A stretch of 44,206 bases of DNA. It comes from an uncultured Clostridia bacterium (GTDB lineage: Bacteria; Bacillota; Clostridia; UBA1381). Location of the stretch: contig CAJTPP010000008.1 in assembly GCA_910578235.1 (NCBI GenBank), forward strand, positions 13,490 to 57,695, written 5' to 3'. The stretch's first letter is position 1, and each line of letters starts with the position of its first letter. The notes beneath the pieces are model-generated. The model did not search any database. It was not told where the DNA came from and saw only the letters and a list, made by a program, of their open reading frames with translations. The translations under genes and the position numbers were made by a program. Shown in pieces: positions 24,327 through 33,700 of this stretch.

Positions 24327-24368
24327 TAGACAAAATGGAGAATTTATGTTAAAATAAATCTTAACATA
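24327..24368 (+). promoter_or_regulatory. gltB promoter with inverted repeat over the -10 region
   Basis: TAGACA (24327-24332), a 17-bp spacer and TAAAAT (24350-24355) form the promoter. A perfect inverted repeat TATGTTAA (24345-24352) and TTAACATA (24361-24368), with 8 bp between arms, surrounds the -10 and start site. It could be a repressor operator. Confidence 0.7.
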
Positions 24369-24380
24369 GACTAACAAAAT

Positions 24381-24452
24381 AATTTTAACGAGACAAAGGC
24401 GTTTCGATTGGTACATATTATTATAATATGTATTGATTGAGACGCTTTTTTT
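24381..24452 (+). promoter_or_regulatory. gltB leader: ANTAR-type hexaloop antiterminator overlapping a terminator
   Basis: Antiterminator: CGAGAC (24389-24394), hexaloop AAAGGC (24395-24400; A first, G fourth) and GTTTCG (24401-24406), six pairs including one G-U. Terminator: AAAGGCGTTTC pairs over ten bp with GAGACGCTTT (24439-24448) and is followed by T7. A separate 9-bp hairpin TACATATTA/TAATATGTA (24412-24432) fills the terminator loop. The layout copies the glnA leader, with the terminator 5' arm beginning at the hexaloop. Confidence 0.82.
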
Positions 24453-24481
24453 GTTAAGAATAAGTGAAAGGATTGAAAAAT

Positions 24482-27400
24482 ATGCAGTATAACGGATTAC
24501 CCGAAAAACAAGGCCTCTATGATCCGCAGTTTGAGCATGACGCGTGCGGTATCGGATTTATCGCAAATATAAAGGGAAAAACCTCGCATACAATTATAAA
24601 TCAGGCTATTCAGATTTTAAAAAATCTCGCGCACAGAGGTGGCGTCGGAAGCGAGCCGGATACGGGAGACGGCGCCGGAATATTAATTCAAATGCCTCAT
24701 GCTTTTATGAAAAAGGTGTGTGGCAGCGAGGGTGTAAAGCTGCCGGAAAAGGGCGAGTATGGCGTTGGTATGCTTTTTCTTTCGCCGGATAAGGACACGA
24801 GAGAGGACAGTCTTAAAAAACTGACGGCTATTATACAAAGTGAGGATCAGAAACTGCTTGGCATAAGAGAGGTGCCTGTATATGACGAGTGTATAGGAAA
24901 CAGCGCGCGGGAGGCTATGCCGCATATTGTACAGGTGTTTATAGGAAAGAACGATGAAAAGCTTGATGCGGATTCGTTTGAAAGAAGACTGTATATAATA
25001 GGCAAGCTGGCTGAAAAAGAAATCAGAAAGAGCGGAGCGGATAATTATTTTTATTTTGCGTCTCTGTCTGCGAGGACGCTTGTATACAAAGGTATGCTTA
25101 CTCCTGATCAGGTAAATGAGTTTTATCTTGACCTTAAAGATGTTGATATGGAAACGGCAATCGCGCTTGTGCATTCGCGTTTTTCGACAAATACGTTTCC
25201 GTCATGGGAAAGAGCTCATCCGAACAGGTATATTATTCATAACGGAGAAATAAACACAATACGGGGCAATGTAAACTGGGTGAAAGCGAGAGAGAGAATG
25301 TTTGCCACGCCTGAATTTGACGGCGATATGGATAAAATCCTTCCTGTTATTAATGAGGACGGTTCGGACTCAGCCATGCTCGATAATTATTTGCAGTTCT
25401 TACATCTTGCGGGCTTTTCTCTTCCGAGAGCGGTTATGATGACCATTCCCGAGCCATGGGAAAATAATGAGGACATGGATTTGGAGATGAAATCCTTTTA
25501 TGAGTATCATTCATGTATTACTGAGCCATGGGACGGCCCCGCGGCCGTTGCGTTTACAGACGGACGCTATGTGGGAGCGACGCTTGACCGAAACGGTCTT
25601 CGTCCGGCTCGTTATTATCTTACATCGGATGATACAATTATTCTTTCATCTGAGGTTGGCGTGACGGAGGTTGATGAAGCGTCTGTTATAAAAAAGGAAC
25701 GGCTGCATCCGGGAAAAATGCTGCTTATAGATACGGAAAAGGGCAGGATAATTTCAGATGAGGAGATAAAAAAGGAGGAGGCGCTTCATAAGCCGTACGG
25801 GAAATGGGTTAAGGAGACTTTGCGCAATCTTGACGATTTGAAGGCGGATACCGGTAAAACAGGCGATACATGGCACGATCTTGTAAATAGTCTTAAAGAA
25901 AAAGCAAATGTAAACGCGGGCGGACATCTTATGATGAAGCATTTTATCGCGCTTGAAAATATGTTTGTCAACCGTGAAAACGGCGAGGATATACTTCCGC
26001 TGCTGACTCGTCAGAAAGCGTTCGGATACACGTGGGAGGAAGTCAATACAACTATTAAGGCGATAGTTGAAAAGGCTGAGGATCCTATCGGAGCAATGGG
26101 TACGGATATACCTTTGGCGGTGCTGTCCGAAAAACCACAGCTTTTATACAGTTATTTTAAGCAGCTTTTCGCTCAGGTTACAAATCCTCCTATTGACGCG
26201 ATACGTGAACAGATAGTCACATCAACATATACTTTGTTTGGTTGTGAGCAGAATTTGCTGACATCATCTGAGCTTAACTGCCGTAAAGTAAGAGCATTAA
26301 GCCCTATTATGACAAATGAAGAACTTGCTAAACTGAAAAATATAGATATTGAAGGCTTTAAGTCAATAACAATACCGGCTCTGTTTAATATCAAACAGGA
26401 AAATGATATGGAGACAGCAATTGAGACAGTATTTGAAGCCGCAGATATAGCTATTGAAAACGACTACAATATAATTATACTTTCGGACAGGGGTGTCAAT
26501 AAGGATAAAGCGCCCGTTCCCGCATTGCTTATCGCCGCGGGGCTGCATCATCATCTGATAAGACAGGGAACAAGAATGAAGGTATCTATTGTGCTTGAAA
26601 CGGGAGAGCCGAGAGAGGTGCATCATTTTGCATGTCTTATCGGTTACGGAGTCAATGGTATAAATCCGTATATGGCATATGAGGCCATAGATGAGCTTGT
26701 ACAAGACGGTCTTGTTGAGTTTAGTTATGAGGACTGTGTGAAACGCTTTAATAAGGCTTGCACAAAGGGTATAGTCAAAGTAATGTCCAAAATGGGTATT
26801 TCAACTATTCAGTCATATCAGGGCGCTCAGATTTTTGAAGCGCTTGGTATTTCACAGAGTGTTGTCGAAAAGTATTTTACTGGTACAACAACACGTATCG
26901 GAGGTATAGGTCTGGAGCATATACAGAAGGAAACGCTTTTACGCCACAAGGAGGCCTTTGATAAAGTTGGCGGAAAAAAGGCGCTGAAAACAGGCGGAGA
27001 GTATAAGTGGAGAGCAAACGGTGAATATCACATGTTCAATCCCGAATCGATTTATAAGCTTCAAATGGCATGCCGTACAGGTAATTACAAGCTGTATAAG
27101 GAATACGCGAAGGAAATGGACGCGCATCAGCAGCATCAGTGTACAATACGCGGTATGCTTGATATAAAAACGATAGATAAACCGATTGCTATTGACCAGG
27201 TGGAAAGCGTAGATAGTATTGTAAAGCGCTTTAAAACAGGCGCTATGTCATACGGCTCAATTTCTCAGGAGGCGCATGAGTGTCTGGCCGTTGCAATGAA
27301 CAGACTCGGAGGAAAGTCAAACAGCGGTGAGGGAGGAGAAAATCCTGAAAGGTATATTCCTGACGAAAACGGAGACATTCGTTCAAGCGCGATTAAACAG

Positions 27401-29179
27401 GTTGCTTCGGGCCGTTTCGGCGTTCATATTAATTATCTTAATAACGCCAGGGAAATTCAGATAAAAATGGCTCAGGGAGCAAAGCCGGGAGAGGGGGGAC
27501 ATCTGCCGGGCGGAAAGGTGTATCCGTGGATTGCGAAAGCAAGACATTCAACGCCGGGCGTAGGGCTGATTTCTCCGCCGCCTCATCATGATATATATTC
27601 AATTGAGGATCTCGCGCAGCTTATTCATGATCTTAAAAATGCGAACCGTGACGCGAGAATTACGGTAAAGCTTGTATCCGAAGCAGGTGTGGGTACTATT
27701 GCCGTAGGTGTTGCAAAGGGCAGGGCTGACGTTATTCTTGTTTCAGGATATGATGGCGGAACAGGAGCGGCTCCCAGAACAAGTGTTCGTCATGCGGGAC
27801 TTCCGTGGGAACTCGGCGTTGCCGAAACGCATCAGGCATTGCTTATGAACAATCTCAGAAACAGAGTGGTTATTGAAACAGACGGAAAGCTGCTGACAGG
27901 ACGTGATGTTGCTGTGGCCGCGCTTCTTGGCGCGGAGGAATTCGGTTTTGCAACAGGTCCTCTTATTGCAATCGGCTGTGTAATGATGCGGGTATGTAAT
28001 CTTGACACATGTCCTGTCGGAGTTGCTACTCAAAATCCGAAGCTAAGGAAGCGTTTTTGCGGACGTCCCGAGTATATTGAAAATTTTATGCGCTTTATCG
28101 CGCAGGATTTGCGTGAATGGATGGCTAAAATCGGTGTAAAGACAGTAGATGAAATGATCGGACATGTCGAAAGATTGAGTCAGAAGATCATAGAGGATAA
28201 CTGGAAGGCTAAAGAGGTTGATTTATCATCTTTGCTTTATCAGCCTAAAATATGTTCAAACGATTATGAACGCTATCATAATGTAGCACAGGATCATGAG
28301 CTTGATAAAACACTGGATATGAACACTCTTTTAAAGCTGTGCGAGCCGGCGGTGACAGACGGTAAAAAGATTGAGGCAAAGCTTGAAATTACAAATATAG
28401 ACCGTGTTACAGGAACAATACTTTCCTCGGAGATTACGAGAGCGTATGGTGAGGAGGGTCTTAGCGAGGACAGTATTACATTGAATTTTATCGGCAGCGC
28501 GGGACAGAGTTTTGGCGCTTTCCTTGCGCCCGGAGTTACAATGAGGCTTGAGGGAGACAGTAATGACTATATAGGAAAGGGACTTTCGGGAGGGAAAATT
28601 ATTGTAGTGCCTCCGGCGAATGCAAAATTTGTCCCGAGTGAAAACGTAATTATCGGTAATGTCGCTTTTTATGGCGCGATTAAAGGCGAGGCCTATATAA
28701 GAGGCACTGCCGGAGAACGCTTTTGTGTAAGAAATTCAGGTATGACAGCAGTTGTTGAGGGTATAGGCGACCATGGCTGTGAGTATATGACCGGCGGTTG
28801 TGTAGCCGTAATCGGAGAAACGGGCAGAAATTTCGCCGCGGGTATGTCGGGCGGTGTGGCTTATGTGTATAATAAAGATGGCTCGTTTAACAGAAAGTGT
28901 AACAAAGAGCTTGTAGCGGTTGAAGAACTTTCAGAAAAGGACAGAGCAGCGCTTAAATCAATGCTTGAAAAGCATGTGAAAAATACCGGCAGTGATACTG
29001 CGGAAGTTATTATTAAAGACTGGGATAATGAAGTACAAAATTTTGTCAGGGTAATACCTAATGATTACAAAAAAGTGATAAAGGTACTTGACGAGGAACT
29101 GGAAAAGGGAACAGACAGAGATGAGGCAATGTTGATAGCATTTGAAAACGTGACAGGCAAAAGAGTGGATATTGCATAA
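24482..29179 (+). CDS. gltB: Glutamate synthase large subunit
   Basis: A 1565-residue iron-sulfur flavoprotein that, with GltD, makes two glutamates from glutamine and 2-oxoglutarate. The N-terminal glutamine amidotransferase begins after a propeptide at C22 (ACGIGFIANIKG). The central domain is followed by the FMN synthase domain (VKLVSEAGVGTIAVGVAKG, DGGTGAAPRTS) and the 3Fe-4S cysteines in GCVMMRVCNLDTCPVG. A C-terminal GXGXG beta-helix comes last (GGKIIVVPP, GAIKGEAYIRGTAGERF, YMTGGCVAVIG). Full family length. GAAAGGA supports the ATG at 24482 over a TTG at 24464. It lies 14 bases before gltD and is controlled by its own promoter and conditional terminator. Confidence 0.97.
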   Translation: MQYNGLPEKQGLYDPQFEHDACGIGFIANIKGKTSHTIINQAIQILKNLAHRGGVGSEPDTGDGAGILIQMPHAFMKKVCGSEGVKLPEKGEYGVGMLFLSPDKDTREDSLKKLTAIIQSEDQKLLGIREVPVYDECIGNSAREAMPHIVQVFIGKNDEKLDADSFERRLYIIGKLAEKEIRKSGADNYFYFASLSARTLVYKGMLTPDQVNEFYLDLKDVDMETAIALVHSRFSTNTFPSWERAHPNRYIIHNGEINTIRGNVNWVKARERMFATPEFDGDMDKILPVINEDGSDSAMLDNYLQFLHLAGFSLPRAVMMTIPEPWENNEDMDLEMKSFYEYHSCITEPWDGPAAVAFTDGRYVGATLDRNGLRPARYYLTSDDTIILSSEVGVTEVDEASVIKKERLHPGKMLLIDTEKGRIISDEEIKKEEALHKPYGKWVKETLRNLDDLKADTGKTGDTWHDLVNSLKEKANVNAGGHLMMKHFIALENMFVNRENGEDILPLLTRQKAFGYTWEEVNTTIKAIVEKAEDPIGAMGTDIPLAVLSEKPQLLYSYFKQLFAQVTNPPIDAIREQIVTSTYTLFGCEQNLLTSSELNCRKVRALSPIMTNEELAKLKNIDIEGFKSITIPALFNIKQENDMETAIETVFEAADIAIENDYNIIILSDRGVNKDKAPVPALLIAAGLHHHLIRQGTRMKVSIVLETGEPREVHHFACLIGYGVNGINPYMAYEAIDELVQDGLVEFSYEDCVKRFNKACTKGIVKVMSKMGISTIQSYQGAQIFEALGISQSVVEKYFTGTTTRIGGIGLEHIQKETLLRHKEAFDKVGGKKALKTGGEYKWRANGEYHMFNPESIYKLQMACRTGNYKLYKEYAKEMDAHQQHQCTIRGMLDIKTIDKPIAIDQVESVDSIVKRFKTGAMSYGSISQEAHECLAVAMNRLGGKSNSGEGGENPERYIPDENGDIRSSAIKQVASGRFGVHINYLNNAREIQIKMAQGAKPGEGGHLPGGKVYPWIAKARHSTPGVGLISPPPHHDIYSIEDLAQLIHDLKNANRDARITVKLVSEAGVGTIAVGVAKGRADVILVSGYDGGTGAAPRTSVRHAGLPWELGVAETHQALLMNNLRNRVVIETDGKLLTGRDVAVAALLGAEEFGFATGPLIAIGCVMMRVCNLDTCPVGVATQNPKLRKRFCGRPEYIENFMRFIAQDLREWMAKIGVKTVDEMIGHVERLSQKIIEDNWKAKEVDLSSLLYQPKICSNDYERYHNVAQDHELDKTLDMNTLLKLCEPAVTDGKKIEAKLEITNIDRVTGTILSSEITRAYGEEGLSEDSITLNFIGSAGQSFGAFLAPGVTMRLEGDSNDYIGKGLSGGKIIVVPPANAKFVPSENVIIGNVAFYGAIKGEAYIRGTAGERFCVRNSGMTAVVEGIGDHGCEYMTGGCVAVIGETGRNFAAGMSGGVAYVYNKDGSFNRKCNKELVAVEELSEKDRAALKSMLEKHVKNTGSDTAEVIIKDWDNEVQNFVRVIPNDYKKVIKVLDEELEKGTDRDEAMLIAFENVTGKRVDIA

Positions 29180-29193
29180 AGGAGGAAAAAAAT

Positions 29194-30648
29194 ATGGGAA
29201 AACCAACAGGTTTTTTAGAATATCAGAGACAGCTTCCCGAGGACAGACCTCCGAAGGAAAGAATGAGCGATTGGAGTGAATTTCATACTCATTTTGATCT
29301 GGAAAAGCTCAGACTTCAGGGCGCGAGATGTATGGACTGCGGCGTACCGTTTTGTCATGCCGGCAAGCAGATAGGAAAAACGTCAATAGGCTGTCCGCTT
29401 AATAATCTTATTCCCGAATGGAATGATCTGGTGTATAGGGGAGATATGGACGAAGCGTACAGACGGCTGTCGCTGACAAATAATTTTCCTGAATTTACGG
29501 GCAGGGTATGTCCGGCATTGTGCGAAGGATCATGCACTCTCGGTATGCATGATCCCGCTGTTACGATAAAGAATATCGAATGCCATATTATAGATACAAT
29601 GTTTGCAGAGGGAAAAGTAACGCCAAGGATACCCGAGAAATCAACGGAAAAACGCGTTGCTGTTGTAGGCAGCGGTCCCGCGGGACTTGCCTGTGCCGAT
29701 CAGCTTAATCAAATGGGACACCGTGTAACAGTTTTTGAACGGGCAGACAGGGCAGGCGGGTTGCTTATGTATGGTATTCCCAATATGAAGCTGGACAAAT
29801 CAGTAGTAGAACGCAGAGTAAGTCTTATGGAAAAAGAGGGCATAACCTTTAAATTGAATACTGAAATAGGCAAGAATTATCCCGCGGTAAATCTTGTAAA
29901 TGAGTTTGATGCAGTTGTATTGTGCTGCGGAGCCACGAAACCACGCGCTTTGAATGTTGAGGGGGCTGATTTAAAAGGAGTACATTATGCCGTGGATTTC
30001 CTTAAAGCAAATACAAAAAGTCTTCTGAATTCAAATCTTGAGGATAGAATGTATATAAGCACAAAGGATAAGAATGTCATAGTTGTCGGCGGCGGAGATA
30101 CAGGAACAGATTGTGTTGGAACAGCTATCAGACACGGCTGCGCAAGTGTGGTGCAGCTTGAAATAATGCCGGAACTTCCGGATGAAAGAACAGCGGATAA
30201 TCCTTGGCCCGAATGGCCCAGAGTAAAAAAGACGGATTACGGTCAGGAGGAAGCTATTGAGCTTTACGGTCATGACCCAAGAGAATATTGCACTACAGTT
30301 ATAAAAATTGACGGAGACGAAAAAGGTCAGGTTAAAGCTGTGCATACGGTACAGGTTGACTGGTCAACAGGATCCCCGGTGCCTGTAAAGGGTACGGAAC
30401 AGGTAAGACCATGCGATATTGTGCTTGTGGCTATGGGATTTCTTGGCCCTGAACAGGAACTTATATATCAGCTTACATTGGATACAGACGCAAGAAGCAA
30501 CATACACACATATGAGAATGACTACAGAACAAGTTTGCGCGGAGTTTTCGCGGCTGGGGACTGCCGGCGGGGTCAGAGTCTTGTTGTATGGGCAATACGT
30601 GAAGGACGTCAGGCGGCGGAAGCGGTTAATGAATTTTTGATAAAATAA
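29194..30648 (+). CDS. gltD: Glutamate synthase small subunit
   Basis: A 484-residue subunit that passes electrons from NAD(P)H through FAD and two 4Fe-4S clusters to GltB. The N-terminus has the cluster cysteines ARCMDCGVPFCHAG and GRVCPALCEGSCTLG. Two Rossmann folds follow: VVGSGPAGLACADQL (FAD) and VIVVGGGDTGTDCVGTA (NADPH). A C-terminal AAGDCRRGQSLVVWAI ends the oxidoreductase. GGAGG precedes the ATG. The two subunit genes make one unit, supplying glutamate to GlnA and DapL. Confidence 0.97.
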   Translation: MGKPTGFLEYQRQLPEDRPPKERMSDWSEFHTHFDLEKLRLQGARCMDCGVPFCHAGKQIGKTSIGCPLNNLIPEWNDLVYRGDMDEAYRRLSLTNNFPEFTGRVCPALCEGSCTLGMHDPAVTIKNIECHIIDTMFAEGKVTPRIPEKSTEKRVAVVGSGPAGLACADQLNQMGHRVTVFERADRAGGLLMYGIPNMKLDKSVVERRVSLMEKEGITFKLNTEIGKNYPAVNLVNEFDAVVLCCGATKPRALNVEGADLKGVHYAVDFLKANTKSLLNSNLEDRMYISTKDKNVIVVGGGDTGTDCVGTAIRHGCASVVQLEIMPELPDERTADNPWPEWPRVKKTDYGQEEAIELYGHDPREYCTTVIKIDGDEKGQVKAVHTVQVDWSTGSPVPVKGTEQVRPCDIVLVAMGFLGPEQELIYQLTLDTDARSNIHTYENDYRTSLRGVFAAGDCRRGQSLVVWAIREGRQAAEAVNEFLIK

Positions 30649-30674
30649 TCTGTCATGTATTAATGAAATTATAT

Positions 30675-30711
30675 GTGAGGGATTAAGAGTGTTATATGCT
30701 TAATCCCTCAC
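30675..30711 (+). terminator. Hairpin after gltD
   Basis: A perfect 13-bp stem, GTGAGGGATTAAG (30675-30687) and CTTAATCCCTCAC (30699-30711), has an 11-base loop. It is not followed by a U-run, so termination is likely but not certain. It lies 27 bases after gltD and 69 before the end of the convergent gene. Confidence 0.6.
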
Positions 30712-30779
30712 AAGTTATAAAATTATAATTTTAAAATATTTATGTAAAGTTAAGTATATGAATGCGGTTTGTATATATT

Positions 30780-33700
30780 TTATTCTGTCCATTCATTATA
30801 AATTTTTTGTAGCTTTGTTGCCGGGCAAATTGGCTGTATGTTTTTCAAATCATTCCATAACATAACTTTTATTAGCTGCGCGTATTCAGGTAAATTAATA
30901 TTTATAACATATTCATTAGTTGTTTGGGTATTTGATTTTGCAAACATTTCAGTTTTTAAGCAAAGAAGTTCGCCGCTTTCGGTGTATGACGCAACTATCA
31001 AAGCTTCATTATTTTGGATATCTTTACTTAACTGTATTTTTACATCGTTGTTTTCGTCAACCGATACTTTTAATATTTCAGGTTTTGAGGGCAATGTGAA
31101 CATTTTTGAAATAGTCTTTGTATATTCTCCTCCTATTTTTATGAGAAGCATTTTTGTTGTATCAATTCCTGCAATACCGTTATCAGTTATATGTGGCATG
31201 GCGAATGAAACAGAAGAATGTGTGCTGTCATGAGCATAAATATCATTATATGATACATTTTGGCTGTTCCATACTGTATCAATATTATCTAATTCGTCAA
31301 CCGCAAAGGCTATAATACTAAGCGGTGTTCCGTCTGCGATGCCGTTTGCCGTATAATTCACTGTAATGACATTATCGTTATTGCAGGAAATATTGTCTAT
31401 TGTGATTTTTGGAACAGTGAATGTCTGAATATCTGTAACGTCATTTAAAGCGCCGGATAAAACGGCATACCATGAACAGCAATCTCCATCATCCAGATTT
31501 TCCAAAGTAACAGAAACGCTGCCTGAGCCTGTAATTGTTTGTGTGGTGCCAATTTGTTCACGCGTTGCGGGCATTGTCATTGTAAGAGATTTAGTTGTAA
31601 GAGTGCGTTCTGTATTTGATGCGAAATCAAAACTAATGGCATATTCATCTCTGTGTTTTTGATACATACCGTCAATTTTGGGATGTTTATCAGTAAACAT
31701 TGCTGTTCCGTTGTCAGAGGCAGAATAGGTGTGAGTATATATAAGATTGTTTTCAATGTCAAACTTTAAAAACCGGAAGTAACCATATCCGCCTTCTTTT
31801 TCATCCTGATAGTTGTGCATTATTGTCCAGACAGGACGCTCGCCGAAATATTCCAAATTAGTACTGGCTCCGTTCCAATGTCCGCATAGTACCAGTTTTA
31901 CATTGTCATTTTCTTCAATTATTTTTCTGACCTGCGGAACCATAACCTCAGCGCCGTATTTGCCGCTGTTATCTATGGTGCCGTCTGCCTTGATATAAAT
32001 ATGCGGCAGTAAAATTGCGGTATAGTCAGAATGTTGTCGGAGTTTATTATTTATCCAGTCAACAGCGTCTTGAGTAACAGGTATGCCAAGACCTACAAAC
32101 ATAAGCTTGGCTCCGTGTTCCTCCATGAGATAATAGTATGTCATATCGTCTAGACTTTCAACAAAATAAGGGTTATTTTGAGAGAGTCTGTGTATAGGAA
32201 AATATTTCTGGAATATGTTAAGAGAAGGGTCGTATCTGTTAACATCATGATTTCCTACTGTAAAAGCATAAGGTATTTTTGCTTTTTCTATAGTATTTTG
32301 ATACATATTACTCATAGCTTCCCATTGAGCTTCGTTATTATAGTTTTCAACCATGTCACCCGTATGTATAAAAAGTCTGGAGTTCATAGCTTTAAAATTA
32401 TCTGCAATCCAATCAAACTGTTTTTGTACGTGGGGTATGCCGCTTAGATTTTCCGTATATTTTTGCGTATCTGTGGACCACATAATATTGAAATCATATT
32501 GGTCTGCTGGGGGAGAATAAGATGGACGGTTTTTAATATCTTCAGTCATACCTCTCCATATAAGTATTTGTATCTTACCCGCGGCATTAAGCGCGTCGTT
32601 GACAGGTATCTGAAAGGTTAATGAGAAATCATTTTTTCCGCTTCCACTGTTTAATTTAGTCCATTGTGATAAAGTATGATTATAAAAATAACCTGTTACT
32701 TCACGCTGGTGAGAGGCGGTATTGCCGGCCCATTTTAACTCTATCTGATTTTGTTGTTTTTCTTCGTCATTAAGTGTTATTTCGTAAATTTGATATGGAG
32801 TTTTATTTTTGCCGATAGTTGTTTTATCTTTGGCGGAGAATTGTTCACTGTTGTCAGCATTGTTAATCGTCAATTTATATGGAAGTATGTCTGCGGTTTC
32901 ACCGTAATATACGACTGTATTGTCTGGCGTAAGAGGTATATTTTCTGTTTTATAAAAGGTAACATCTGTTTCTTCTGAAGGATTTTGTTCAATTTGGGCT
33001 GTTAAAGTGGCGGATGAGCCATTTAATGTTGTCGACATAACAGGAGCTGCGGGTTCCTTGATTTTAACCGTAAGTCGGGGCTTGTTTTCCGCCGCTTCTC
33101 TGGATTTCCATATAAGCCCCCATTCATTTGAAGGTTCGTTATCGAGGCTAAAGGAAATTATTGTTTGGCCTTTGGCAATTTTATCTTTTACATAATTTGT
33201 GATATCAAAAGATTGATATGAATTATTCTTTTTTGTAATGGTCTGAGATGCGGCAACAGGTAGATTATAAGTAGACGGCATATTTGTCCAATTCACTGTC
33301 AATTCCTCCCAACTGTCCGGGTTGACATCTATTATTCGGGATGTTATGCTGTTAGTGCTTCCTCCATCTCCGATTTGATAAAAATCGAAAGTAATAGTTT
33401 CTACTCTGTTTAACGCAACCTCTGCTATTTTTGTTAAATCTAATTTAACAAAAGCTCTGCGGTTAGCGCTGGATTGAAAATCCGGAGCATCGCTTGTATT
33501 GGTTCTTTTTTGCATAACAGAGGTATCCGAACCAAAATTGGACGTTCTGCCGTCATCTCCATTGGAATAGCAGTAAGTATCTTCAATGATTGAATTATAT
33601 AAATAGTGACTACCAGTTGTCAGAGGAGAATTGGGAGAGGTGTCACAGGTTTCAAGTTCGCCAACGGTAACTGTATTACCGAAATAGTTAGCATATCTGA

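Noticed and set aside
24412..24432. gltB inner hairpin as a second ANTAR hexaloop
   Set aside because: Its loop is three bases (TTA) on a 9-bp stem and lacks the A-N-N-G-N-N form.
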